Shown here: piece by piece, positions 43,703 through 56,074 of the stretch
Layout: each line of letters opens with the position of its first letter
How positions within the stretch are numbered: the first letter of the stretch is position 1
Assembly: GCA_013420905.1 (NCBI GenBank)
Contig: JAAXNY010000004.1
Coordinates: 620,001 to 684,000, forward strand
Source: Collybia mongolica
Lineage: Eukaryota > Basidiomycota > Agaricomycetes > Agaricales > Clitocybaceae
Direction of reading: 5' to 3'
Length of the DNA stretch: 64,000 bases
Notes under the pieces: generated by a model
What the model was told of the DNA's origin: nothing
What the model saw: only the letters and a program-made list of their open reading frames with translations
The model's database searches: none
Made by a program: the position numbers and the translations under genes

Positions 43703-44315
43703 ATGCTAAAACGCGCCCAAAGCACATTCATCATGCCGTCAGGCGCCCAGCGCACCTTCGGAGTGCAGGAACTCGCCGACATGCCGCCTGGGACCCCCGT
43801 ACCGCCACACGTCATCCTGTCCTACGGCACGCAAAGGAAAGTCTACGGCCGCGAGCGCCTGATGGGTCTCAACTACGAGGTTCGATTCTCCCTTTCACCC
43901 ACTGATGCTAACGCTAAAACGCATCTTGCGTGATAGGAGGTCGTGCAGCTCTTCGACAATGACTTCAACGTCCCCAAGCGCAAGTCCGCGAAAGACGCGC
44001 TGTCCGTGACGTTCTACCGCCCCCGGGGGATGAGCGGCGGGTACGACACGACGCTGATGTCGATCGATCACTATAGCTGGACGGAGCTGCTCCTCAACGT
44101 GATTAGGATCGATATCGCGAAACCGGAGCTCCCGGTGTGGCCCCAATATGTGAGTCGCGGCGCGCTTTGTTTGTTTGCCCCGGGCAGGACTGATACCCGC
44201 TTAGGTCGGTTATACCCTCGGAGGTCTAACGGCACTCGTTTTCGTGTGGTGGTGCATCCTCGTATATGTACTGCCACCCCCTCAGTACCCATATGGAGGA
44301 GCGTATCATTACTAG
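43703..44315 (+). CDS. Small tail-anchored protein of unknown family, copy 2 of 3
   Basis: The best-preserved member. Start at 43703 (MLKRAQSTFIMPSGAQRTFG); a second Met at 43733 is possible. Then VPPHVILSYGTQRKVYGRER and LMGLNYE. Intron 1 (about 43880-43936, donor GTTCGA, CTAAC branch, acceptor GATAG) leads to EVVQLFDNDFNVPKRKSAKD, ALSVTFYRPRGMSGGYDTTL, MSIDHYSWTELLLNVIRIDI and AKPELPVWPQY. Intron 2 (donor GTGAGT, acceptor CTTAG, 55 bases) leads to VGYTLGGLTALVFVWWCILV and YVLPPPQYPYGGAYHY, stop 44313-44315. The last exon is a clear transmembrane helix with a short Pro/Tyr tail, so the protein is probably C-terminally anchored with its bulk in the cytosol. There is no signal peptide. Function unknown; both intron positions match copy 1. 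Confidence 0.7.
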
Positions 44316-45830
44316 TACATCGTGCTTCGATGGAGATTTTATCAAGGCTTTTTCTTTCTGTATTGTCCAACACCATCAGCGCCCTGTGTTTACTGTAGCT
44401 GTACCCTTTTTTTTCCGTATCTAATCAACATCTTTCGTATGCATGTCTCGACACCGTTCGACAGATCGCCAGATTGCTGAGCACCGCAGATGCCTGATAT
44501 ACAGCTCGCTTCTCCGGGTACTGATCTGGAAATTTGCCAGCTGTGTCGGGCGCATAACTGATTTGATGGAACGGGATGCCCCCGTACTCTAAGGGCCGTT
44601 GCCGTTTCGGCCTCTTTTTTGAAGGCCCCACGAGTTACTTAAGACTCGATCCGAATATATTCTTCTCGCATTCGTGCTTGTTAACAACTGATGGACCACC
44701 CACTCACGCAGTCACCCCGTTGCACCCTCCACCTGTCAATGTAATCAGATTCAAACGGTGGCTCGCTTCGATTTTAATCATATCATTGAAATATATGACG
44801 CGTCATGCCACTGCTATCCGACATGGCTCGGGCGCAATAATGATATAGATTCAAGCATCCAATGAGCGAGGCGGCATTGACTCGCCGTACATAGCACTTA
44901 CTGTTGGCTCACATGATGCTTGACTTGAAGCGCAGCACTGCCGATATCGAGATCAGGTTGATGTCATGTGCTCTCAAGATTGTAAACGTGAATGTTGACT
45001 CGGACGATGCGCGTGTTGAACATGGTCCGAGTAGAAGATCATAGCGTATTGTGAAGATTAAGCTCGGATTTCTGGCTTCTAGACATTTCTTGGAAATGAG
45101 ATGCCAACGATGAATTTGCCACATGAACCAGGGGATATCGATAGCATCTTGTTGAGCCTGAGCAGCGAGCCATCCAATAAATTAAATTATTATTAACATA
45201 CCTTTCCCATAACTTGTTTTTCTTTCAAACCAGTGCTCTACCAGTCACGGTATTATATCCTGACTTTTCATTTCGTCGCAAACGATACGGTTTGATACTT
45301 ACATTTTTCAATCTTAGAAGTCCCAGTATTAAACCAAAGCAGGTCTTACTCATCGCTCAGTCAACACTTTCCACGATTTGCGTCTCGCAAATCATTACGG
45401 TACCCAGTACACCGAACGTATGAAAAATCCATAATATTCTATTACTACCGAGTTTCTTCAAGTTCCTTGCCGATTCCCTCCGCCGTGAAATCGGAAGCGG
45501 ACCTCTTGCTCTCGAGAAACAATCCCGTGCCAAAACAACCATGCGCACTGCCTCGCCAATAGCTTGACCTTGTAACCTCATGGTAGCCCCACCTCAAAGA
45601 TTTGCTGTGTGACAAAAACCTCCTCATTTTTCAATATCTTTGTACACTAGAAGCAATGCAGGTACCTCTCCAGGCACGTGATGACAGCGCCGCATTCCCT
45701 TTGTGCACCATTGTCATATTTAGTCACTAACAAAAAGCATAAAGGTTTACAGGAATTTGAAGAATCTCCAGCGCTCTGGTAGCTCACATATTCTACATAA
45801 GACCCTACATTCTCCCCTCACGTTCCTTCA
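44316..45830. other. Intergenic between small-family copies 2 and 3
   Basis: 1.5 kb. Minus-strand ORFs 44909-45124 and 45357-45627 have no motif and no splicing partner. It may carry unrecognised remnants of the duplication that produced the two family copies. Confidence 0.4.
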
Positions 45831-46416
45831 ATGACGCTTCAACGTAAATACAGTACTTTCACTGGCGTTCTGCCAAGACAATTTGGCAACGCAGCAAAAC
45901 GCCCCGGACCCGCAAAGACAGCCATCCCCGGACACCACATTGACCTTTGGGAACCGTCGAAGAGATCGCTTCAGAAATTTAAAGATGTCCTTTTTTCCCT
46001 TTGCCACTTGATCAAGACTAACGTTCAGGAACTCATCTCATTATTCTGTCTCGATTTTGATATCCGTCCCCGGAAGAGGGGTTTTCCGTCACATTTTATC
46101 GCAGAGAGAACCAAGGGGACATCAGCGCGGCCAACGTCGCTGTCGACCCGTCGACCTGGTACGAGATGTCGAATAATGTCACCAGGATCGACGTTGGCAA
46201 GCCCGGCACCGCGATACCAGTTATACCTGCGGCGCCTGCCATAGCAGTTCCTGCGGATCCGTTTTGGTACAAACATGTGAGTATTATATCATTTATATTA
46301 TGCGACGACTTCGTTGGACCTAACTCCGACTCTAGGCGAGTGCCTTCTTACCCAAGTTTTGTGAGATGGCGCTTAATGCAGCAATGAAACAAATATTCGC
46401 GGCTGTAAAGTCATAA
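45831..46416 (+). pseudogene. Small family copy 3, frameshifted
   Basis: Start at 45831 (MTLQRKYSTFTGVLPRQF). IPGHHIDLWEPSKRSLQKFK aligns loosely with the VPPHVILSYGTQRK region of copy 2. Intron 1 (donor GTCCTT near 45988, branch ACTAAC, acceptor CGTTCAG) is at the shared place. Then ELISLFCLDFDIRPRKRG. At about 46075-46085 the family match moves to another frame: FSVTFYRRENQGDISAANVA, VDPSTWYEMSNNVTRIDVGK. It closes with FWYKH and GTGAGT, the shared second donor. The final exon would read ASAFLPKFCEMALNAAMKQI and stop at 46414-46416, which is amphipathic rather than membrane-spanning. A frameshift without an obvious intron suggests a decaying copy. An unrecognised small intron or a sequence error could rescue it. 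Confidence 0.5.
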
Positions 46417-46566
46417 AACGCGCGGACCAGGAGGCTCGCAGATATTCATTTATATCTTATGGCTATAGTAAGAATAAATAGGAAATAGATTATGGATTCC
46501 CGGTATGAAGTGGGGTGGCTGATAAAGTCGTAAATCACTGTTTGTTGGCCGCAGAGCTGAGGTTTC

Positions 46567-48339
46567 TCAGCGTCCAACATCGCTGACCCCGGCTTGAGCC
46601 GATGGGATCGCACTGATATCCATAATCGACACGCCGTTCTCCGCGCTCTGTGTGGTCGATGTGATAGAAGGTGGGTTGAATTTAATACCTGTGGTAACTG
46701 TATGATTTGTGAGCCAATCGCGATAAGCTTCAGCGTGGATATCGATGAGGAGACGGTTGGCCAATATGCAGGACAAGGCAAAGGCCAATGCGGTGCCAGT
46801 TTGGTTGAGAGTGGTCTATTACGTGGGTTAGGTAGACAATATGGGTTTAGATTGTACTTACAAGATGACGAGCATAGAATATCAGGTTGACCAGGTATAT
46901 CCAGAAAATTCTTTCAGCCGAGGTCAGGTTCGTTGCTTATACGAAATAAATGGTGAGCAACTTACATGAGGAAATATTTTATGGAGTCCTTCGTGAGCTG
47001 TTGCATGAGACTTCCAGGACTTGTAATAGGCATGGGGCGGTGCAACCATGCTTTCCAGAGTGCGAGGAGGAGGAGCACACCCTCGATTACGAGGATTGAA
47101 AGCCAGTAGTAGACATACCAGTGCGGGCCTTTAAATACCCTTTTGGCATCGGTACAGATATGTAGCCCGGGCGTAGGTTCAGTTATACCTTGTGGAGTGT
47201 GATTCTAGGATCAGGCGGTGCCACGTTGAACTTCTTACCCAGTGACACGGAATCACGGTAGACAAAGATGACAATCATGCCAGTACATTCTCCAGTAATT
47301 AGCACTAGCTGCGAGGGGTAAACAATGTTCGTGAATGGCGGACGATTGCACTTACGAAGAAATATAAAATCCATCGGGGTTTTCCATACATGGCGTAGAG
47401 ACGAAGCTCGAGTATAACTGAATTATTTCGGACGGCATGTATGAGTACCTGCTCCCGAGAAGCCAAAGATTAGTACGAACTATGGGTTGTGAGCACATGT
47501 ACCGATCCTGTCGTTTGCCAATGGAAAAACCAGGAACCTTTTAAAACGTGTAAATAGCCAGCTATATAATTCAGTAATAGAGACACGTACATCTAGTATT
47601 GCCACAATAAGAAGTTGTCTCGAGTTAGCAACTGAGGTCCTTTAGACTGGTGGTACCTACAACTATTATCACACAGAAAGGAAAGTATGAGTCAAGATCA
47701 AACTTCGAATGCACAGATCCTTACCTGTAAGGAGGGATTTGGTATCAAGAACACTTATTTTGGTTCGTTGGTAAGTTAATTCGATCCTTGAGCGCACCGG
47801 TAATACTTACTAACTGTAGTTGACCTTCTCAAGCAATTAAGTGACGTCAAAAAAGGGGACGAAGGTGCTTACACGTTGAATAGAAGGCTATAGTATCTGC
47901 TCTAAACAGATTTTAATGAGGTTAGAGAAGTATTACATAGAGATATCAAGTTCTCACCCATAGAAAAAGACATTTTGAAAGAGTCCATCGGGATTTCTGT
48001 AATGGTTCTGGATTAATGACCGGAGTTCTTTCAACACCGTAAACTAACCCAAAAGAGTTCGACCTAAATCGCTTAATCGTCAGCAAGACGCTCGGAGGGA
48101 AGGATCAAAGGAACAAGCACCTCGGAGCTGAAATGGAGGACTATGGTGATTGGCGATCAGAAAATGACCTTTTCGCGGCTAAAAAAACCTACAGTATTCG
48201 AAAGCTGTAATGGTAGCGCACGCCGCTTGACATGATATGTTAGTATCGGAACTGAGATAAACGACCGGTAATCCATTGACATACCATAGGCATCACGTTC
48301 AGCGGTGGCCTGTGAGAACAGGGGGAAATTGAGTACCAT
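46567..48339 (-). CDS. Multi-span membrane protein of the DUF6533-containing type
   Basis: Rebuilt by eye as a many-exon gene. A start at 48339 gives MVLNFPLFSQATAERDAYG before a GTATGT donor. Near 47960 the exon KSRWTLSKCLFLW resembles the end of the DUF6533 motif (W.SPW.L.K.LFL..RY) found at the N-terminus of a large agaricomycete family of about seven-span proteins. Downstream come YVYYWLSILVIEGVLLLLAL and WKAWLHRPMPITSPGSLMQQ, then LTKDSIKYFLM, RIFWIYLVNLIFYARHLV and ALAFALSCILANRLLIDIHA, followed by a cytosolic tail ending SAQAGVSDVGR at 46567. These proteins are uncharacterised; a receptor-like role is often guessed from topology only. Exons between 47400 and 48150 are uncertain. Confidence 0.6.
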
Positions 48340-48385
48340 TGTTGTGGCTCAGGAAGTCAGCGTGTTGTAGACAAGTGTGGAATAC

Positions 48386-48555
48386 TTATACCAGACTCCT
48401 GCCTGATATCCTTGGTTATCGGCATATGCATAAGGGAATTCGAGGCATTCTAAGTTTGGCTTACGAGGATTTAATCAGTGAAAGGTTACGTTTGGCAGAA
48501 CGCCTTCGACGTCACGTTTCGAGGGAAAGTCGGTTTTTCTTGGAAGAGATGCCAT
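48386..48555 (+). pseudogene. Possible fourth, degenerate relic of the small protein family
   Basis: The frame at 48399-48470 reads LLPDILGYRHMHKGIRGILS and LAYED, which can be laid beside VPPHVILSYGTQRK...MGLNYE of copy 2. After a shift of frame, QNAFDVTFRG (about 48500-48530) recalls KDALSVTFYR. It ends in a stop soon after, and no second intron or C-terminal exon is seen. The similarity is short and could be chance. Confidence 0.2.
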
Positions 48556-49185
48556 GATTGACCTGAGAAATCTTGCCTAATAAAAACCTTAACACTGTTG
48601 TGTGGTCTGGGGGGGCGAACAAGGGTTTGCCACACGCCCTTCACAGGGCATGTTTGCCTAAAGCTAGTGATTTATATGACCTATAGAGTAGTATAATGTG
48701 ACAGTGGGCCAGGGTCTGCATCCGGGTCAAGAGTCAGGCTTGGTACAAGGATTTCGGAGCTGAAACTGGCTGAGTTGGGGCATAACGACCCTTTCACCAA
48801 ATTCAAAGCTTGATGATCACATTTTGTAGAATTCACTTGGATCAGCATGTAACATCTAATCCAGTGACCGTGCAACACATGATAACAGAAGAATTCATTT
48901 GCTTGGAGTCTGGAACGGCTATTTTTCTCTCAGCCGACGTCAAGGGATCTTAGCGGCGCATAGAATCAATTAGTTCTTGATAATCAGCTCCAAGATTAGA
49001 CTAAAATCAAGGAGTGGGCACCTCGAAGTGGTAGTAATCGGGATTCCCAGTACAGGAACATACACTTACAGGGTGGGCGCGGGTAGCACTTGAATGAATT
49101 CGAATAGCTAGCCTTTCAGAAGGCCTATACACACAATACTTATACATATACGTTGTTGATTGAACTTCTTTCCTGCTTCCAGATA
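48556..49185. other. Intergenic
   Basis: About 630 bases at the 3' side of the disordered-protein gene. No gene supported. Confidence 0.4.
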
Positions 49186-50703
49186 TCAAACGTCAAATCT
49201 AAAATCATCATCGAAGTCGAGGTCTCCTCGGATAACGATGACATCTTGCGCAACGACAGGCTTCCTTGTACTCAATTTGTACATTGCCGCTGAAGTCGTG
49301 GGGCGTCGCATGGGCAGAGTACTATTATTGTTTGCCGTAGTTCGCACCCGAGTTGAAGTGGAGGTTGCGGGGCGCGGTGGAATGCTTGTGATGGGCGGTT
49401 TGTTGCGTAATGTGGTGGTGATGGTTGCCGGTTTCATGGTGGATGGGCCAAGCCTTGAACCGAAAGTACGAAGAGCAGCGGCAGGTTTTAAAGTGGATGT
49501 GGCTCCTGCTGTTGTGATATTCGCGGTGGTGTTGGCTCTTTTTAGCATTGTTGGCTGTAAAGTACTAGTGGTGGACGAGGTGGCTGTTCCAGGACGCGGT
49601 ATACGGCTTGCGGTTGCTCGGGAGATAGTGGTAGTTGAACGGACAGACGGCGCGCGCGTTATGGCTATAGGTTTGGAAGGCGGGACCGGCCTTGAGAGTC
49701 CCCGGTTACCCTTAGCTAAAGTCCCTAGTTGGGCCTGGATGTTCGGAGCAACCCTCACGCCTAATTTAGCTTGATAAAAAGGGTCATCTTCATCTGAAAA
49801 AAACGATCAGAGACGTTGATGAAACGCTGGCGAGAGTTTCTGACCAGGTCCAAGCTCCGGCAGATCAAACATGTCCCAAGGAAGCAATTCAATCTGGTCC
49901 ACAGGGAAGTCCAGTTCTGGGATAGGTTCGTCGTCATAGCGAGGTAAGTGTGCAAGTTTAAAAAGGGTTTTTCCCACTTCTGTATAATCTGGGAGCTCGA
50001 AGTCGAAGGGTGGCTCATAAGGCAGATCTAATGAAAGTGTGAAGCAAGAGATTTTGAAAGCGATCAAAGCACGTACCGAGATTGTTAGGTGCCATATACT
50101 CTATTTCATCATAATCTTTTTCAATAACCGTTTTTTCGGCCTGGACTTCGGGTGTGGTGATGTTCAGATCGCTAACATCCCAGTGATTGCCATTATTGGC
50201 TGGTGTCTCAAAGTTCTTGCCAGAACTCCTTGGAGTGCGCGCGTGTTTCCTCGTAGAACTGGGACGTAGCAAGGTGCTGGGTGTTTTATCGAATTGTAAG
50301 AGTGCACCCGGTTCCAGGAAAGACAAACCAGCGAGCTTAGAACCTTGTGGCAGGGGCGTCTGAAACTGTTGCCCGCCACTACGGTTCGGAAAGGGTGTCT
50401 TGTCAACTAGCGGTCGCGTATTGGGACGTGTAGTCGCGAAGGTTGGCTTCAATGGTAGTTGTGCGGTCGACCCATCTTTAAAGAGTTTCTGAGGGTCTGT
50501 GGTCTATTCATTGAGAGCTCACACAACTAGGAGCTAATTGACTTACGAAGGGTAGTGGGCTGGCATGGTGTCCTGCCAGCTGCCTCTTTCCCCTTCCCTT
50601 GCACTGTCATCGGTCCACGGATAGCATTTTCACCACGTCCCTTCATACGGCCTGGCGTTTTGGAGGGTTGAAGCTGTATGTCAGCTGGCCTAGAGCTCAG
50701 CAT
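49186..50703 (-). CDS. Largely disordered protein; weak securin-like features
   Basis: The start at 50703 gives MLSSRPADIQLQPSKTPGRM, then KGRGENAIRGPMTVQGKGKE and AAGRTP. Several introns follow, e.g. after ELGP (donor GTCAGA, acceptor TTTTTCAG near 49800), giving GPDEDDPFYQAKLGVRVAPN. The middle is the most conserved-looking part: TPFPNRSGGQQFQTPLPQ, LLRPSSTRKHARTPRSSGKN, NHWDVSDLNI, DYDEIEYMAPNNLDLPYEPP, FDFELPDYTEVGKTLFKLAH. The C-terminal 190 residues are Thr/Ser/Pro/Arg-rich, ending DLDFDDDFRFDV. Securins have a basic N-terminus with a KEN box and D-box, TPF repeats and an acidic separase-binding part. Here RGENAIRG is KEN-like without the Lys, and an acidic EIEYMAP block is present. This identification is a guess; otherwise an uncharacterised nuclear protein. 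Confidence 0.6.
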
Positions 50704-53700
50704 TTTGCTTTACTCCCCCGAATAGCGAAGTAGTATAAGACGGAACGCCGAATGACAGTATTTACGACACGGTCGTTGGTGGAGAAACGAACAATGGATT
50801 TGTTGAGTCACGTTCCTTTGTTCTCTGATCATGTGCCCGCGTGTTGCAAATTTTTATTTTAAAAATAACTTTTAATCTGTTTTCTGGTTATCGTAATCCC
50901 TGCGCGCCTTCTACCAATCGCCCCCAGGATACGGGCGAAGATTCCTGCGGTATACACGAAATTCTCATCTGACACGACTCCACGACTTATACGCTTAACC
51001 TTGCCCACGGGTATAAGTAGTTATATTCGAGTATTATAGCAGGCCAATTTCAGACCCAAATGTCCGGAGGCGCCGAGGTTGACTGGTGATTTTCTTAACG
51101 GCTGATTTAGGAGACTAAGGCTACTCGCTATTTCTATATGTCTGATGCAGTATGTAGTCATGAAGCTGGCAATTTGGGCATATTATCTGACCACCACCCC
51201 ACCACGACTCTGACTCCACCGACCTCTTCTCTCCATGTCACTACGGCCACAAAAATCCTCCAATGGTATCATAAGTCTTTGTGATTCCAGAAATACGTCT
51301 TCTAGAACTCCGAACGTTACCCCAAAGATGCTTGGATAGAACCTCAAGTCCTGGGCTCGGGCTAGTATAAATTCGCCACTTCCTCAACGACAAACATCAC
51401 ATTTCTTACAAGTGGAGTACAAAGATCGCAAAAAAAATTCTAACCACCTGACGTCTCCGGGGAGCAAATCCTTCATGAGTATAAGCACCTTCTAGATGGC
51501 AGTGGTATTGGGCCCACTGGGGGTCAAGAAGTCATGTCCCTCCAGCTTAACTTGCGCCTCTCATCAGCTCAATCCCAAATACCTATATCTAACAGGCGCA
51601 CACAGCCCACTCCACACTTTTTGACTGGGCGGGGTGGGGGCCAGCGTATTGCGACAGTAGCAGCATGTGTGCAAAGTACCGGTGAAAGAAGTCGTTGACA
51701 TGCTTGATGATGTTGATCTCAATTCGAAAACAGAGGCAACAAACCCAGTGGTCCAGCGATGGGTGTCGCAAGGGCCCTGGACAGTATTCTGGGCTCCTTG
51801 TTGAACAGCGTAAGGCGTGGCCACATGATTCATAAACGTGCAGCTAACCTGGAGAGTCATCGAGATGTTGAGGGGCATCTAAAGCTTGAATTTTCCTTGA
51901 ATTTTCCACTGCAACTCTTACGCGGAGAGAAGCAATACGTACGCGAACAAGGATACCGTGTTTAAGGTGGTCTCACGAACGATCGACGGTTCGATAGTTC
52001 GGCAGGGCCACGGGAACGAAACGAAATATTGCAGCGACCGTTAAGCGAAGTATTGACCGCTTGTTACATTCAATCCAGCTGCTCATGCAGTGCCCCTCAT
52101 TAACTTCAGTCTCGAGGCTCTACCTTCTTTATGGGCGCGCCTTGTTCACTTTCCCCCTTTCCACGTCTACTACTTGCGCAGGATGGCCCCTTCAGGGAGA
52201 CACTCGATAAAAACGGTCTTTATGTTGGATTACCGTTGTAGGCCGGATGGGACGGAAATGAATACGGGAGAGATTGTAGGGACGACCCTGTTGGTCGGTG
52301 ACTAAACAAAAACGGTGGACTGTTGGGTCAAGTCGAGAATGTACCTTGTGCGTAGGAGATGGTTACATCAGTGTTCATGAAATTCGGGCACACAAACGGC
52401 CTCTTGGAAGTATGGGTGTGGTTGCAACTGAGAGCGATTATCGCTAAAGATTGATTGGGACGGCAGTCCAAATTGCAAAAATCAAGCTGCTTACGACATG
52501 AACCTGGCGTCGTGCTCGGGTTTTCAAGGATGCTCTCGACGCTAACGGCTGTGTAGGGCTTGTCCTTGCTTATTGGTGGGACTCTTCGTTTGGCCCTTGG
52601 GCAAGAAATTCGATGGGGATAGAGTAAAGGGAGCCCCATAATGAACACAAAATTGGAGACTAACTCAGCGAATAAAGGTAGCCTTTGGGATGAAGTATAA
52701 CCTCACGCCCCTGGCTAGCTGCAAAGAGGTTTATAGCATCTTGATAATGCGCTGCCCCAGGAGAAACGAAATGCGGCGCATCTCATTAGGGAGTGACTGC
52801 TATCGGCAGCTTCCCCAACTTTCCTCCAGCTTTAATCGGCAGTCCCCAACGCGAGTCCTGACTTTCCCCTCTGTATCCACCGTGAAAGATAGCAGCCCAA
52901 AAAATCAGTGGGCATACGGGATCACAAGCAATGCGGCGAGACGAAACCCTAAACAGCGGGCTCGGATGACTCAGGGTGGAAATATGTTCCAGGCTCAGCT
53001 ATGGAGAGGCTTCCATACTCCACAAATCGATGGAAATGGAGCGGTGGATTTTCGCTAAGCTTGGTCGTGGGGCCCATTCCCTTGTCATCTTCGTGGTTGG
53101 TTAAAGTGTTGACGCCTCGCCTTCTCAGAGCCGGCCGTGAACTACGCCTTCCCTGACCCGGCATTCTCCTGACACTTGCGAAAGTCTGCTGAGATGACCT
53201 GTCCAACTATTGAGTAGTTATGGATTACTTTGTCTTACATCTACGCACCGCGGCCTTGAGGCTGAGTTCTAAACACTCGTCACGCACGGAGTGCGAAAAT
53301 ACACGGTGGGAGCAATTCGCTGCGCCTTGTGAAAATATTTGATCTGTACAAGGGCTGGTTCCATTTATTGACGCGTACAGTTGACGGGCGCGCGCTGAGG
53401 GGCTGTTAAGGAGGTGATCCTGCCTTACGACATCTACCCACCCAGGATATATTAAACCTCTCTTTCAAGTGACTGGTGAAATAGAAGATTTGCTATAGCA
53501 TGGAATCTGAACCTCGAGGTTATGATATATCACTAATGACGCATCATATGACTATGGTTCCTGTGCAGCGTGGTGGGAATTTGAGAGTCATGGGTGGGCG
53601 CGGTTTGGCCGCTAACGAGTGGTCAGTGAAGAGAATGTTGAACAAAAGCGGCTAGTCTCCGTGATGGTGCCTCCTACATATTCCACAACTTCTTTTGAAA

Positions 53701-56074
53701 ATAAAGGCACCGAAGGAACACCGTAGAGGACGTCATTTCAATTATCGATAGTGAAATTCATTTTCTGGAGATGTCGCGGGGCTTGCATCTTGCCCAGTAT
53801 AGTAGCGTGATGGCCGTCCTCCTTGGGAGCTCCTCCCCAAACCAGATCCGAACGGCTTTCATATGAGTAGTGTTTGCCGCCCGGAGGTTTCCAAGGCTTT
53901 CTGACACTCTTATTTGGTTATATGACAGATCAACACCTGTATATCGTGATCCCAATCTCCCGAGAAAATGAGTTTGTGATTAAAATTTAATCGAGGCCCA
54001 TTATGTTCGGGACTGCCCAGTCTTAAAGGAAGTATCGTCTGACGCAATCGGAACCAGCTGGACACCCGTCTTCTGGTCTGTGAAGGAGCTAAATCCAGGC
54101 TTCAGACTCCGAAATTCAAAGGAGCGCGATTTGGATGTCAAATTAATAATGGGCCTCACAAGGCCAATACCGACGTGGACGGGTAGTATCATTGAAGAAA
54201 GGCTGGAAGAGTGCTTGTTGCAGCATGTCTTTGTTGGGTGTGGATGTCGCTACCTTCACGGACGCGCCGAGGTGCCAAGGTTAGCTCGCTGATGAACACG
54301 GATCCCTCCGAGTATCCATTTAAGGGAAAATCACCAGTATAGGTGGGTGTTTGTCGTTTTTGTTAAATTCATTCGCCGTCGTCATCGGATGTGCCATAGA
54401 GACACGACATTATGCTGCGGTTATGTAGCCTTGAGGATACGTGATGGACGCAGTCGCGACGTTGGTGGCGTGCGGCTACCATCATATTTCGCCTTCCGTC
54501 CCAATGGTGGTGAGGGTGGAGCGCAACTCCTCGAGATTTTTTTCTGGGTGTGAGAGTACTCCCGCGATGTCATAGACAGGACGAGGGTCGCCTCAACGTC
54601 CATCTCGTGAGTTTCAATTAATTCGCAGGCCGGCGGCCCCTTCGAGGGCGGTAACGCGTTCTAGGCTCTTAGACTTGTTGGTGACTTGATAAATCCGAGA
54701 TCCGTTAGTCGTGTCGACATGGTATTCGGATTGAGAATTTTGACTGTGGCGTGTGCAGAGAGGCATCGAGGCGACGATCTCGCAAAGTACATCGCACTTA
54801 GCATGCTCGGTGGGTTATTCGGTCATCGAGTCCTACGTTGGAAGGGCAATTAAGGATACTTTCAGGTTCGTCAACGCGATGTAAGGCTTGTTCGCCACGT
54901 GTCATTAGTCGGAGAAATACCCTAAGTATGTCCCTTGAATGGTCCTCACGAAAGAATGTTGAAAAGGTTGAGGGAGGTATGGCGGCCGGGACGGGCGCCG
55001 AATTTGTCACCAATTTGTTGTGGATATGGAAAGAACTATACGTGTGGATAGCATCCATCAAGTTGATAAAGGCTATGTATGACTCGAATCTATCCTCCAC
55101 AGCTCTAGTGGCTGATGGTCTGTCAGCCAGAACAGTGATGTGACACCTGCCGTCTTGGGGTCTATTCATTTTTTATCCACAGTCGACAGAACCTGGTCGA
55201 TTCGAAGACCGGATTTTACTTAGTGGCGTGGTTGTAGTTGGTGGGAAAACTACCTACCGTCAAAGTGGGTTGACATGCTGGCATTGACTTTTCCTCCATC
55301 ATTGCCCACATGAGTATTTGGCATGAAAAATGTACTTATCAGTTCCTGACTTGGGGTATCGATATAGTTCGCAAAAAGATACAGATGAAGATGATTGTGA
55401 TGAGAAAAAAGAGAGTTCGGAGTACGGCCTCCTCAAGGCATTCCAATCTGGATGATCGCAAGGAAGAGTGGCTAAATTTAAAGGGACCATCCACGTCCAT
55501 AACTGTCAAATCAACCTGATTTTGACATCGGGGGGACCATTCTCCGCGTCTGCGGCGGTCCTACGGTTTGGAATGGCCACTGGTGGGCACCTCGCATCGA
55601 ATCTTTATGAATTAATCAGTGAGATACGGTGAGTGAGATGCGACTCGGAGGGCCCTTAATCCCCATAAGGTGTGCATTGTCCAATTTGCTGGCGCTGTCA
55701 GCGCAACGAGCATCGAAAAAAAACATTAAAGCGCCGCCAGTTGAGTGAATCTGACCATGTTAGGCTAGACTGGGAGAAGAAATGGATTAAAAACATGCAG
55801 TTTAGAGAATAGTCGAGGTACTGCAGCATTAATAGACATGGGTGAAAGTGATAGAAGTGATGTTCAAAGGGAGCGAGCTGCAAAACGATCGGAATGGACG
55901 GAAGAAAACAAGGATTTGGGCCGGGGATCAATCAGAATACCGCAGCCCTCATGCGGAATTTGAGTGTTGTAATACGTTGTCGAGCTTTCACTCTCATCTC
56001 CTTTGCTTTTGGGCTGGTCCACCACTGCAAGTAGCCCTGTCAAACAGGGCACTTAGGCTATACAACCAGCTAAC
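50704..56074. other. Gene-poor block of 5.4 kb
   Basis: The largest gap in the window. Frames of 60-125 codons occur (52690-53058 plus; 54798-55169 minus, 123 codons), but none shows a domain, a signal peptide or coherent splice phase. Base composition is close to that of the flanking genes rather than AT-rich, so it is not obviously an old transposon. The last few hundred bases should hold the adenylate cyclase promoter and 5' UTR. It could contain non-coding transcripts or genes too broken to read by eye. Confidence 0.4.

Noticed and set aside
49160..49774. 204-codon plus-strand frame rich in Val and Gly.
   Set aside because: Antisense shadow of the Thr/Ala-rich tail of the disordered protein on the minus strand.
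53406..53423. TAAGGAGGTGATCCTGCC resembles the reverse complement of the bacterial 16S rRNA 3' end (one mismatch), with TTACGAC just after.
   Set aside because: Neighbouring 16S positions are absent or in the wrong order, so this is best taken as a chance match or contamination-sized fragment, not an rRNA gene.
54798..55169. 123-codon minus-strand frame.
   Set aside because: No recognised family and no neighbouring exon in phase; mentioned only as a possible dead-gene fragment.
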